Made by a program: the position numbers and the translations under genes. A DNA stretch of 64,000 bases from an uncultured Faecalicatena sp. (GTDB lineage Bacteria > Bacillota > Clostridia > Lachnospirales > Lachnospiraceae), in the NCBI GenBank assembly GCA_948468385.1, contig CAOKHZ010000011.1, positions 62,001 to 126,000 of the forward strand. Direction: 5' to 3'. The notes under the pieces are model-generated. The model had not been told where the DNA came from. It made no database searches and saw only the letters and a list, made by a program, of their open reading frames with translations. Shown in pieces: positions 27,611-35,605 of this stretch. Each line of letters starts with the position of its first letter. Position 1 is the stretch's first letter.

Positions 27611-28735
27611 ATGGCAAGAAGAGGAGAAAACATTCACAAGCGGACGGATGGAAGGTGGGAGGGGCGTTACATGTTATCAACCCCGGGAGGAAGAAAGTCA
27701 TGTTCCGTGTATGCAAGGACATACACGAAAGTCAAGGAAAAACTGGCGGTCGCCAAGGAAAACGCAAAGAAGGATTCCTTCGCAATTGATGGGGAAGGTG
27801 GGGGCATAGGAAGAAAGGCGTTTGGCATCATTGCCGAAGAATGGCTTCAATATATTGAGAAAAAACGAAAATATTCGACCTACGTGAAATATAAAAAAAT
27901 TTACGAAAAATATTTATCGGAACTGGCAGAGGTTCCATTGTTAAATGTGAATGTCGGCACGGTAAACAAAAAACTGACATTGCTCGATATGCAGGAATCC
28001 GCAGTCCTTAAAAAGTCGGTTTACGCAGTATTTAACCAGATTATGAAATATGCCGCCAAAAAATACCATGTTCATTTGGAAACGTTTCAAATGGAACAAG
28101 AATGCGAGCAGAAGCGAAGTGTGGAGACATTTAGCCAAATGGAGCAATTCCGGCTTTTTCATGTCCTATGCTCAGAAATTGACGTTTTCAAAATGGGAAT
28201 TTTGTTATGCTTGTCGACGGGGCTTCGGTTGGGGGAAATCTGTGCCTTGAAGTGCTCGGACATTGATTTGCACACGAAAACGCTTCGTGTTAATTCCACG
28301 GTGCAGAGAATTGCCGTGGATGGATGTGGCACGAAAACGATTCTTTATGAAAATAAACCAAAAAGTATTTACTCCATGCGTGAGATCCCGTTATCCGAAG
28401 GCGTGGTGCGTCTATTGAAAGCCTTTCCCATGGATGGCAAATACCTCATCAAGGGGGATGCCCCCATGGAGCCGAGAACCTACCAGAACAAGTTGAAATC
28501 GTATTTGCGGCAGGCGGGGATAGAACATAAAAACTTTCACGCGCTTCGCCATACGTTTGCGACGAATTGTATCGAAAGCGGGATGGATGCCAAAAGTCTC
28601 AGTGAAATATTAGGGCATGCCAACGTGCAGATTACGTTGAATCGTTACGTTCACCCGTCCATCGCCTTGAAGCGTCAGCAGATGAACGGACTTTCGTCTA
28701 TTTATGGTCAATTTGTTGGTCAATCCGCAAGGTAA
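27611..28735 (+). CDS. Tyrosine site-specific recombinase
   Basis: The 374-residue protein has an N-terminal SAM-like core-binding region (about 65-155) and a catalytic domain with the full set of active residues: R206 in STGLRLGEIC, H310 and R313 in HALRHTFAT, H336 in LGHANVQ and the nucleophile Y346 in TLNRYVHPS. An N-terminal basic extension (residues 1-60) resembles the arm-binding part of integrases. ATG 27611 is chosen over GTG 27578, as AAGGAG precedes it. The gene lies between two inverted copies of a 25-bp arm-core-arm site, so it probably inverts its own segment. It is followed by the glycopolymer operon. Confidence 0.92.
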   Translation: MARRGENIHKRTDGRWEGRYMLSTPGGRKSCSVYARTYTKVKEKLAVAKENAKKDSFAIDGEGGGIGRKAFGIIAEEWLQYIEKKRKYSTYVKYKKIYEKYLSELAEVPLLNVNVGTVNKKLTLLDMQESAVLKKSVYAVFNQIMKYAAKKYHVHLETFQMEQECEQKRSVETFSQMEQFRLFHVLCSEIDVFKMGILLCLSTGLRLGEICALKCSDIDLHTKTLRVNSTVQRIAVDGCGTKTILYENKPKSIYSMREIPLSEGVVRLLKAFPMDGKYLIKGDAPMEPRTYQNKLKSYLRQAGIEHKNFHALRHTFATNCIESGMDAKSLSEILGHANVQITLNRYVHPSIALKRQQMNGLSSIYGQFVGQSAR

Positions 28736-28775
28736 GGGTAAATTTATGAGCATTCATGGGGGATTTGTGGGGGAT

Positions 28776-28800
28776 TTCGCAGAATGGCCAATTCTGCGAA
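28776..28800 (-). repeat. Right recombinase site (25 bp, inverted copy)
   Basis: The same 10-bp arms as at 27306-27330 surround the core GGCCA, which is the complement of the left core TGGCC. The two sites therefore face each other and predict inversion, not deletion, of the 1.5-kb segment. Confidence 0.85.
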
Positions 28801-28944
28801 ATATATACATTAGCCGTTAAAAATTTTCCGGCTGTGTATTAGCGATCGCACGGTTAGGAAATTTAGGAATGGGATTTTAGCGTATGGCTAACATATGGGA
28901 AATGATAATACATAAAATCTGTTTTTACAAGGAAGCATGCACAG
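28801..28944 (+). promoter_or_regulatory. Leader of the glycan operon, no clear promoter in this orientation
   Basis: No good pair of -35 and -10 boxes is seen in the 144 bases between the right recombinase site and the first glycosyltransferase gene. A weak AGCCG/CGGCT hairpin (near 28812-28833) is present. The operon may depend on read-through or on a promoter brought in by inversion. Confidence 0.5.
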
Positions 28945-30174
28945 ATGAAAAACATATTGATACTGGCGACGGTTGGCGGGTTCTTGGACAAGTTCGAGCG
29001 GGGGGACGTGCAAATCCTGCAAGAGATGGGCTACACCGTGCACTATGCGGCGAATTTGAAAGAACCACATTACCAGTACGACGAATACGAGCTTGTCTTA
29101 TTGGGGGTGCACGTCCACCATATAGACATTGCCCGGTCGCCGTTCATGGTTCGCTACAACATGGCCGCATATAAGCAACTGTGTGACATCATCCGGGAAA
29201 ATAACATCCTGGCCATTCATTGCCACACCCCGGTGGGCGGCATGATGGGGCGGATGATGGGCAGAAAGTTTGCCGGGCAGGGATTGAAGGTCGTTTACAC
29301 CGCACACGGGTTTCATTTTTATAAGGGAGCGCCGCTTATAAACAATTCGCTTTACTACTTGGCAGAGTGGTTGATGGCCAGGTACACGGACATCCTCGTG
29401 ACGATTAACCGGGAAGATTTTAAAAATGCCCTCGACCTTCCGTTAAAGAACCCGAAGCGGGTGTTCGAGATTCCCGGCGTCGGGGTGGATTTGGGGCGAT
29501 TCGCCCCGATGCCTAAAGAGGAGCGAAGGGTGTGGCGGAAAAAACTGGGAATCCCCGAAGAGGATACCTTCTTTGTGTCAGTTGGAGAATTGAATGAAAA
29601 TAAAAACCAGCTGGTGATTTTGAAGGCTCTTACATACCTGAGGGAATCAGGGAAAGACATTTCCAATGTTCACTATGGCATTTGCGGAGACGGCTTTTAC
29701 GAGGAAAAAATCCAACGGGAAATCTACATGCGGAATCTGGAGGACAACGTGAAACTGTACGGCTATCGGCGGGACGTGGAAAATGTCGTCGGCTGCGCGG
29801 ATTTTTCAGTGTTCCCGACCGTGCGCGAGGGGCTTGGCATGGCAGGGCTCGAGGCACTGGCGATGGGGATTCCGTTGCTGGCCTCGCGAAATCGCGGCAC
29901 GCGGGAATATTTGCACAATGGAATCAACGGGTACTTTTGCAATGCCAGGGACGAAAAAAACTGGGCGGCGGGCTTGGAAAAAATGATGTGTCTGACCGCC
30001 GCGCAGCGAGAAAAAATGTCCAAAAACTGCCGTAAGTCCGTGCTGCCCTTTGCCGGGGAACGGACGGAGGCGGTCATGCGAAAGGTGTATTGGGAGCTGG
30101 ACATGGCGGTTGAGGAGGCGCGGGCGGCCACGCGGTCGTCAGGACGAGAGGGGGAGCCGGCATGGTGGAAATGA
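28945..30174 (+). CDS. Glycosyltransferase, GT4 family
   Basis: The 409-residue cytoplasmic enzyme has a GT-B fold. The N-terminal half carries an HCHTPVGGMMGRMMGRK loop and YTAHGFHFYKGAP; the C-terminal half has VGELNENKNQ, GDGFYEEKIQ, the phosphate-contacting GYRRDVENVVGCADFSVFPTVREGLGMAGLEALAMGIPLLAS. The last segment includes the E-x7-E motif of retaining GT4 enzymes. It likely adds an early sugar to the lipid-linked glycan, with WbnK/EpsF-like relatives. AAGGAAG lies upstream of the ATG. It overlaps the next gene by 13 bases. Confidence 0.9.
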   Translation: MKNILILATVGGFLDKFERGDVQILQEMGYTVHYAANLKEPHYQYDEYELVLLGVHVHHIDIARSPFMVRYNMAAYKQLCDIIRENNILAIHCHTPVGGMMGRMMGRKFAGQGLKVVYTAHGFHFYKGAPLINNSLYYLAEWLMARYTDILVTINREDFKNALDLPLKNPKRVFEIPGVGVDLGRFAPMPKEERRVWRKKLGIPEEDTFFVSVGELNENKNQLVILKALTYLRESGKDISNVHYGICGDGFYEEKIQREIYMRNLEDNVKLYGYRRDVENVVGCADFSVFPTVREGLGMAGLEALAMGIPLLASRNRGTREYLHNGINGYFCNARDEKNWAAGLEKMMCLTAAQREKMSKNCRKSVLPFAGERTEAVMRKVYWELDMAVEEARAATRSSGREGEPAWWK

Positions 30175-31082
30175 AGGAGACGCCCGTCAAGGTCAGCGTC
30201 ATCATGGGGGTCTACAATCCGGTATCGGAGGCGGGACTTTGGCAGGCGGTGGATTCTATCCGGAGGCAGACCTTTAAGGAATGGGAATTGATACTCTGCG
30301 ACGACGGGTCGGATGCCTCCCATTCAGCCATGATTGGCCGGTTGGCGGGGATGGACGAGCGTATCGTCTTTCTGCGCAACGAGGAAAACATGGGACTTGG
30401 ATACTCGCTCAACCGCTGCCTTCATCGGGCGATGGGAAAATACATTGCACGGATGGATGACGACGACATTTCCAAGGAAGAGCGGTTGGAGAAGGAATAC
30501 ACGTTTTTAGAGCGGCATCCACAGTACGAATGGGTGGGTTCCAACGCCGAACTGTTTGACGCGGGCGGGACGTGGGGGACGGATTACGTACCCAGGTTCC
30601 CTCGGGCGGAGGATTTTTTACGGTATTCGCCTTATATCCACCCGTCGGTCATGTTCCGGAGGCGGTTCCTTGTGGAATGCGGCGGCTACCAGACGACAGA
30701 ACTGACGAGGCGGTGCGAGGATTACGAGTTGTTCATGCGCCTGCATGGCCAGGGCGCGCGGGGCTACAATATACAGGAAAGCCTGCTTGCTTATCGGGAA
30801 GATGAAACGTCTTATCGGAAGCGGACGGCAAAGACCCGGGGGAGGGAGGCCGCGGTGCGGCTTGACGGATTTCGCAAGCTGGGAATTTTGCGGCCGGACA
30901 CGTTTCATTACGTGTTGCGTCCTCTGGTTGCGGGAGTCGTGCCGTCGGCAATCCTGAGATATGCGAGGGGCATCAAGCGTGGGAACAAAGCACATGGAAA
31001 TGAGGTACGTGGAAACGGGACGCGCGCGAGGATGGTGGCCAGGCATTCGGGATTGCTGCCGGCGAAAGGGAAAACGCCGTGA
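30162..31082 (+). CDS. Glycosyltransferase, GT2 family
   Basis: The 306-residue enzyme has a GT-A fold: VSVIMGVYNP at the N-terminus, ILCDDGSDD-like nucleotide contacts near residue 45, the metal-binding MDDDD near residue 105 and the acceptor-side segment CEDYELFMRLHGQG near 190. The C-terminal 70 residues are basic and may touch the membrane. It is translationally coupled to the GT4 gene. It should transfer a sugar with inversion onto the growing surface polymer. The specific donor cannot be read from the sequence. Confidence 0.88.
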   Translation: MVEMKETPVKVSVIMGVYNPVSEAGLWQAVDSIRRQTFKEWELILCDDGSDASHSAMIGRLAGMDERIVFLRNEENMGLGYSLNRCLHRAMGKYIARMDDDDISKEERLEKEYTFLERHPQYEWVGSNAELFDAGGTWGTDYVPRFPRAEDFLRYSPYIHPSVMFRRRFLVECGGYQTTELTRRCEDYELFMRLHGQGARGYNIQESLLAYREDETSYRKRTAKTRGREAAVRLDGFRKLGILRPDTFHYVLRPLVAGVVPSAILRYARGIKRGNKAHGNEVRGNGTRARMVARHSGLLPAKGKTP

Positions 31083-31119
31083 CAGTGTCGCGTGGAATGA
31101 AGGAAAGTCAGGAAGTAAG

Positions 31120-32724
31120 ATGCCAGGAAAAAAGAAACCAGAAAGAAATTGGACGGAGAAAAGCCAGCAAAAACAGCGGGAGGCATATTTGGCCGCTCTG
31201 AAAAGGAGCAGCCTTTTATACGGCACGTTGGTGGAAATGGCCAATCACGACGGATGGACGTTGGGAGGCGTGGCCAACCGGAACGGCAAGGCGTTGGGAG
31301 CGTTGGCCGGCCGGAATGGCAAGGCATTGGATAAATGGCTTGCATCCTTCGACACGACGTGGCAGGATGCCATCTGCGTGCTGGCTCCGTCCTTGTGCGG
31401 GTTCGTCATCTGGGTGCTTAGGCGGGCGATGGCGGAAGGAAAGGGGAGGCTCTACTTCGTGGCGCGGGACGGCTATCTGATGTATTGTTTAGCCCGAATT
31501 TTTTGCCGGACGCTCGAGCTTCCCGTGGAGTGCAGGTATTTGTACTGTTCCCGTTATTCTTTGAGGATTCCCGCCTTTCATCTGGACATGGAGGGCGCGC
31601 TTGACTTTATCTGCCGGGGCGGGATAGACGTGACCATGGAAAAAATACTGAACAGATCCGGCATTTGCGGCAAGGACAAGCGAAAGGTTTTACGGATGCT
31701 GCGGCTGCCCTATGCCAGGGACGAGGTGATACCCTACGCAAAACTTAAGGAGGTAAGGAGGCGACTGGCCGAATGCGAATACTTTTTGCAATGCGTGGAA
31801 AGAAATTCAAGACAGCGCATGCCGGAATTGGCGGGATACTTGCGGCAGGAAGGATTGCTTGCCGGGACGAATGCCGACGCGTTGGGGGTGCCGTTTGCCG
31901 GAAATGATTACGCGCTGGTGGATAGTGGCTGGACGGGCTCGATGCAAAAGACGTTAGGAGAGGTACTTACCTTCCTTGGCAGGAAGGAACCGCTAAAGGG
32001 ATATTATTTCGGGCTTTACGAATTGCCGAAAGGCGTGGAAGGTGACGACTATGAGGCCTATTATTTTGGACCCAAAGATGGCTTGAGAGCCAGGGTGTAT
32101 TTTAGCAACTGCCTTTTTGAGAGCGTGTTTGGCGCCCCGCACGGGATGACGGTGGGATATCGAGAGAATTGTGACGATGAGAGGGGCGAGCCGGAACAAA
32201 CGTACGTCCCGCTTTTCGCCGAGTGCATGGAGGAGCGGCGCAAGTTCGCCGAGAGGATGGAGTTGTGCGTCACGGTGTATGGGGAAAAGCTGGCGAACAA
32301 CGTCAAGGTGCATGCCAGGCGGCGAGACGGCGCGCGAGCGGGAGGCAAAATCGAACTGCAAGAGGCGTTCCTTGGTCTGGACGTACGGGAATTTTGTGAC
32401 GTGACCCGCCGCTTGTTCAAAACGTTCATGGGCAGCCCGACGAGGGCCGAGGCGGAAGCCTTCGGCGACTTAAAATTTTCCGATGACGTGCTGGAAGATT
32501 CCTTGTATAAGACGGCGGCGGAATTGACAGAAGAGGAACTGACGAAAAACCACGTCTGGAACAAGGCATTGGTGATGCTGGGCGTTCGAAAAGGACTTGT
32601 GAAGGAAAGCGCGTGGTACGAGGGGAGCGTGGCAAGGCTGGGGCAACATAACGGATATCACTGGAGGATGTATGCGGCCTACAAGTATTTGTTGTATTTA
32701 AGGCAGGCGGGGTGGAAAAGATGA
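31120..32724 (+). CDS. Unassigned glycan-locus protein with RDG / GW motifs (no HAD domain)
   Basis: The 534-residue protein shares a domain with the C-terminal halves of the two HAD proteins downstream. The common marks are YFVARDGYLMYCLARIF near residue 120, YLYCSRYSLRIP about 25 residues on, and ALVDSGWTGSMQKTL near 270. It lacks the HAD phosphatase domain those proteins carry. No signal peptide is seen. I do not know the function; its place suggests modification of the surface polymer. ATG 31120 is preferred to the long upstream extension, which only overlaps the GT2 gene. Its stop overlaps the permease ATG (ATGA). Confidence 0.65.
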   Translation: MPGKKKPERNWTEKSQQKQREAYLAALKRSSLLYGTLVEMANHDGWTLGGVANRNGKALGALAGRNGKALDKWLASFDTTWQDAICVLAPSLCGFVIWVLRRAMAEGKGRLYFVARDGYLMYCLARIFCRTLELPVECRYLYCSRYSLRIPAFHLDMEGALDFICRGGIDVTMEKILNRSGICGKDKRKVLRMLRLPYARDEVIPYAKLKEVRRRLAECEYFLQCVERNSRQRMPELAGYLRQEGLLAGTNADALGVPFAGNDYALVDSGWTGSMQKTLGEVLTFLGRKEPLKGYYFGLYELPKGVEGDDYEAYYFGPKDGLRARVYFSNCLFESVFGAPHGMTVGYRENCDDERGEPEQTYVPLFAECMEERRKFAERMELCVTVYGEKLANNVKVHARRRDGARAGGKIELQEAFLGLDVREFCDVTRRLFKTFMGSPTRAEAEAFGDLKFSDDVLEDSLYKTAAELTEEELTKNHVWNKALVMLGVRKGLVKESAWYEGSVARLGQHNGYHWRMYAAYKYLLYLRQAGWKR

Positions 32725-33503
32725 CGAAGCAGGAACAAAAGGAGCAGCGAAAACAATATTGGTTCGTGATAAGGGAACTGACGTCGCGTGAAATCAAGCG
32801 GAAATATTCCCGCTCTTATTTAGGAATCATTTGGAGCGTATTAAACCCGCTGTTATCCATGTGCGTGATATCCTTGATCTTCACCCAGTTGTTTCGTCGT
32901 TCCATAGAAAACTTTCCGATTTACTATTTGACGGGCTCGATTGTCTGGCAGTTGTTTACCGGGGCAACCAACGCGGCAATGACCTCGCTGGTGGACAATA
33001 AGATGTTGCTCATCAAGGTGAAGTTCCCGATGGACATCTTCATCCTCTCAAGAGTGTACACGTCGCTGGTGAACTTCTTGTATTCTCTGGTGGCCTACGT
33101 GATTATGCTGGTGGTATTTCGCGTGACCCCGTGTTGGACAATGGCGTTAGCGCCCGTCATCGTGCTGTTTTTGCTTTTGTTCTCGCTGGGAATCGCCCAT
33201 GTATTGGCTACGGCGTACGTGTTCTTCGGAGACGTGAAGCACCTTTATTCCGTGTTGCTGACGTTGTGGATGTACATGTCGGCCTTGTTCTATCCGGTAG
33301 ACCAGCTGAAAGGAATCGTTAAGATGGTAATACAGATAAATCCGGTATTTAACTACATTGACTGCATGCGGACCATCGTGATGAAGGGGCAACTTCCCGC
33401 CATGACGCAAATGATATACATCGCTGCGTGGGGAATCGTAATGTACCTCGTCGGGTTCGTCGTGTTCAACAGACATCGGAACGACATCATGAAGAAGTTG
33501 TGA
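32721..33503 (+). CDS. ABC-2 type polysaccharide export permease
   Basis: The 260-residue protein has six transmembrane helices and the amphipathic N-terminal signature of Wzm/TagG permeases: REIKRKYSRSYLGIIWSVLNPLL. It exports a lipid-linked polymer through the cytoplasmic membrane with the ATPase encoded next. Its start overlaps the preceding stop and its stop overlaps the following start (TGATG), so the three proteins are co-translated. The start is taken at ATG 32721, three codons inside a GTG at 32712. Confidence 0.9.
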   Translation: MTKQEQKEQRKQYWFVIRELTSREIKRKYSRSYLGIIWSVLNPLLSMCVISLIFTQLFRRSIENFPIYYLTGSIVWQLFTGATNAAMTSLVDNKMLLIKVKFPMDIFILSRVYTSLVNFLYSLVAYVIMLVVFRVTPCWTMALAPVIVLFLLLFSLGIAHVLATAYVFFGDVKHLYSVLLTLWMYMSALFYPVDQLKGIVKMVIQINPVFNYIDCMRTIVMKGQLPAMTQMIYIAAWGIVMYLVGFVVFNRHRNDIMKKL

Positions 33504-35497
33504 TGGGGAGTAATAAAGTGCTAAAAAAAGCTGCAAAGATAGAAAAGAAAGTGAAAAAAGGCGGGCCGGGTTTTCTTGGGACGTGCGCGAGTCACAAGTC
33601 ATTTCGCGAGAGACTTCATAAGACGTTTTATGCGGCGGCACCTTTGGCAGTCGCTGTGTTCATGCTCCTCGCGATAGATTTGACGGTGCAGGCGGCCGGG
33701 GAACGCGTGTATTTCGGTTCGGAGGGCTACCGCTGGGAGGCGGGCGTGATTTCGCCTATCGGCGTGTATGCCGGGGCTGACACGCCGTTTGCTTCGGTGG
33801 AATGGAACGTCTATTATGACGCGTCAGTATTGGAATATGTTTCAGGTGGGGAATTGATGGAGCCAGGCGTGGTGCATGTGTCCGCGTCGGGAATCTCTGG
33901 TAACAGCTACATGCAGATGTTACAGTTCATTCCCCGTGTGTCGGGCGGTACGCAGATTCGTATCGGCGACGCATCGGTGACTGGTGAAAATGGTGAGGGC
34001 GCGTCGAACCTGCAGGCGGTAGTGAACGTGGAAATTCCTCTGGCGCAAGGGTGTGCCATGGAAGAGGTTCGGGTGAACGGTATGCCATTGGAGGGGTTTT
34101 CGCCAGAGGTAACGTTCTATGCCATGGAAGTGGCGGCGCGGGATGGGCAAATCGAGTTGGAAGTCAATCTGACCGATGAGAGGACGCAGGTCACGGTGGA
34201 AGCAGGTACACTACAAAATGTCGGCAACTGGCAGACGGTGGAAGCGGCGGACGGAGTATATCAGATTCAGTTGAGGGATGGGGAAAACATCGTCCATGTC
34301 GTGACGCAGAACGTTTCCGGCGAACGGGCAAGATATGCGCTGAGCGTGACGAAGCCGGAAAATCCGCAAGTTATGGTGGATGGGAATGACGGAAACGGGA
34401 ATGAGGACTTAAGGAACGAAAGTACCGAGGCCGGAGATTCAAATGACGGTTTGGCCGCGGCAAATGGCGGCGGACATCGTCCGGATTATGAAAAAGTTCT
34501 GGCGGTCGTGCTGACGGTCACGGTCGCATTGCTCATCGCATCCACGATGTTTCTGTTGTGTAAGGAAAAAAAGCGGCGCGAGAGGCGATATAGATTGCAA
34601 AAAGCCAGACGGCGGTCAGGGGGAAGCCGTCGGGGTCGGGGGGGAGGCCGTCGGGGTCAGGGGAGACGCGGCGGGTTTCAAACCGTTGACTTAAAGAAAG
34701 AAAATCCACAAAGACTGGATGCGGGACGAAATCAGATTTTGCTCGAAGAGCCGGAAATCGAAATCATGGTGGAACATGTGACGATGGAGTTCAAGCACGA
34801 GAGCGACGAGGCGACCAGCATCAAGGAAATGTTAATCCGCACGGTCAAGGGGCAGCGCAAGGTGGAGCGGTTTAAGGCCCTGGACGATGTCAGTTTCATG
34901 GTTCGTAAGGGAGAGGTGATTGGCATCATCGGAACCAACGGTTCGGGAAAGAGCACCATCTTGAAAATCATTTCCGGCGCGCTCATTCCGACGACTGGAA
35001 AAATCACCGTGGATCGGAATAAAATTCAACTACTGACGTTGGGAACGGGTTTTGACTTTGAACTGACGGGAAGGGAGAACGTGTACCTGAATGGTTCCAT
35101 CATAGGCTACACGAAGGAGTACATTGACGAGAAATATGAAGATATCGTGAAGTTTGCCGAACTGGAAGGATTCATGGAGGAAAAGGTGCGAAACTATTCT
35201 TCCGGCATGGTGTCCAGGCTTGGGTTCGCCATCGCGACCGTGCGGGACACGCCGGAAATCCTCATTTTGGACGAGGTGTTAAGCGTGGGCGACATGTTTT
35301 TTCGCCAGAAGAGCGAGGCGCGAATCCAGGAAATGATACATGGCGGCTCCACCGTGCTGATTGTGTCACATTCCACGTCCGTCATCCGTAAGAACTGTAC
35401 GAAAGTTGTTTGGATAGAAAAGGGGATTTTGAGGGCGATTGGCAAGCCGGGAGAAGTGTGTGACGCATATGAGAAGATGAACGAAGCCGTCAAATAA
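33503..35497 (+). CDS. Polysaccharide-export ABC ATPase fused to an extracytoplasmic beta-sandwich module
   Basis: The 664-residue protein has an unusual order. A basic cytoplasmic start (1-42) and a transmembrane helix (43-64) lead to an outside region (65-330). Its first part is cohesin-like (VYFGSEGYRWEAG through LQAVVNVEIPL) and its second part is cadherin-like (GCAMEEVRVNGMPLEGFSP to ALSVTKP). A second helix (331-353) returns to the cytoplasm, followed by an Arg/Gly repeat linker and a Wzt/TagH-type ATPase (418-664). The Walker A is GTNGSGKST, with YSSGM in place of LSGGQ, and Walker B ILILDEVLSVGD. It partners the permease encoded upstream. The ectodomain may bind the exported polymer. 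Confidence 0.88.
   Translation: MGSNKVLKKAAKIEKKVKKGGPGFLGTCASHKSFRERLHKTFYAAAPLAVAVFMLLAIDLTVQAAGERVYFGSEGYRWEAGVISPIGVYAGADTPFASVEWNVYYDASVLEYVSGGELMEPGVVHVSASGISGNSYMQMLQFIPRVSGGTQIRIGDASVTGENGEGASNLQAVVNVEIPLAQGCAMEEVRVNGMPLEGFSPEVTFYAMEVAARDGQIELEVNLTDERTQVTVEAGTLQNVGNWQTVEAADGVYQIQLRDGENIVHVVTQNVSGERARYALSVTKPENPQVMVDGNDGNGNEDLRNESTEAGDSNDGLAAANGGGHRPDYEKVLAVVLTVTVALLIASTMFLLCKEKKRRERRYRLQKARRRSGGSRRGRGGGRRGQGRRGGFQTVDLKKENPQRLDAGRNQILLEEPEIEIMVEHVTMEFKHESDEATSIKEMLIRTVKGQRKVERFKALDDVSFMVRKGEVIGIIGTNGSGKSTILKIISGALIPTTGKITVDRNKIQLLTLGTGFDFELTGRENVYLNGSIIGYTKEYIDEKYEDIVKFAELEGFMEEKVRNYSSGMVSRLGFAIATVRDTPEILILDEVLSVGDMFFRQKSEARIQEMIHGGSTVLIVSHSTSVIRKNCTKVVWIEKGILRAIGKPGEVCDAYEKMNEAVK
34621..34662 (+). 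repeat. 21-bp tandem duplication encoding an Arg/Gly linker
   Basis: The segment GCCGTCGGGGTC recurs 21 bases apart (34626 and 34647) inside a G-rich stretch, encoding repeated SRRGRGG/GRRGQGR between the second membrane helix and the ATPase. A 21-base change would stay in frame and alter linker length. Confidence 0.75.
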
Positions 35498-35605
35498 GCT
35501 CAAAAGGACCTCGCCAACGGCGACGGCATCTATCGCGTGGCCATAGACGTCAGGAGGACGTTGGCTTATGACGGATTAAGGCGGAAGAAAGGAGATGGAG
35601 GTACT

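Noticed and set aside
27306..28800. Reading the segment as an insertion sequence with terminal inverted repeats
   Set aside because: The enzyme is a tyrosine recombinase rather than a DDE transposase, each repeat is itself an arm-core-arm site, and no flanking target duplication is seen.
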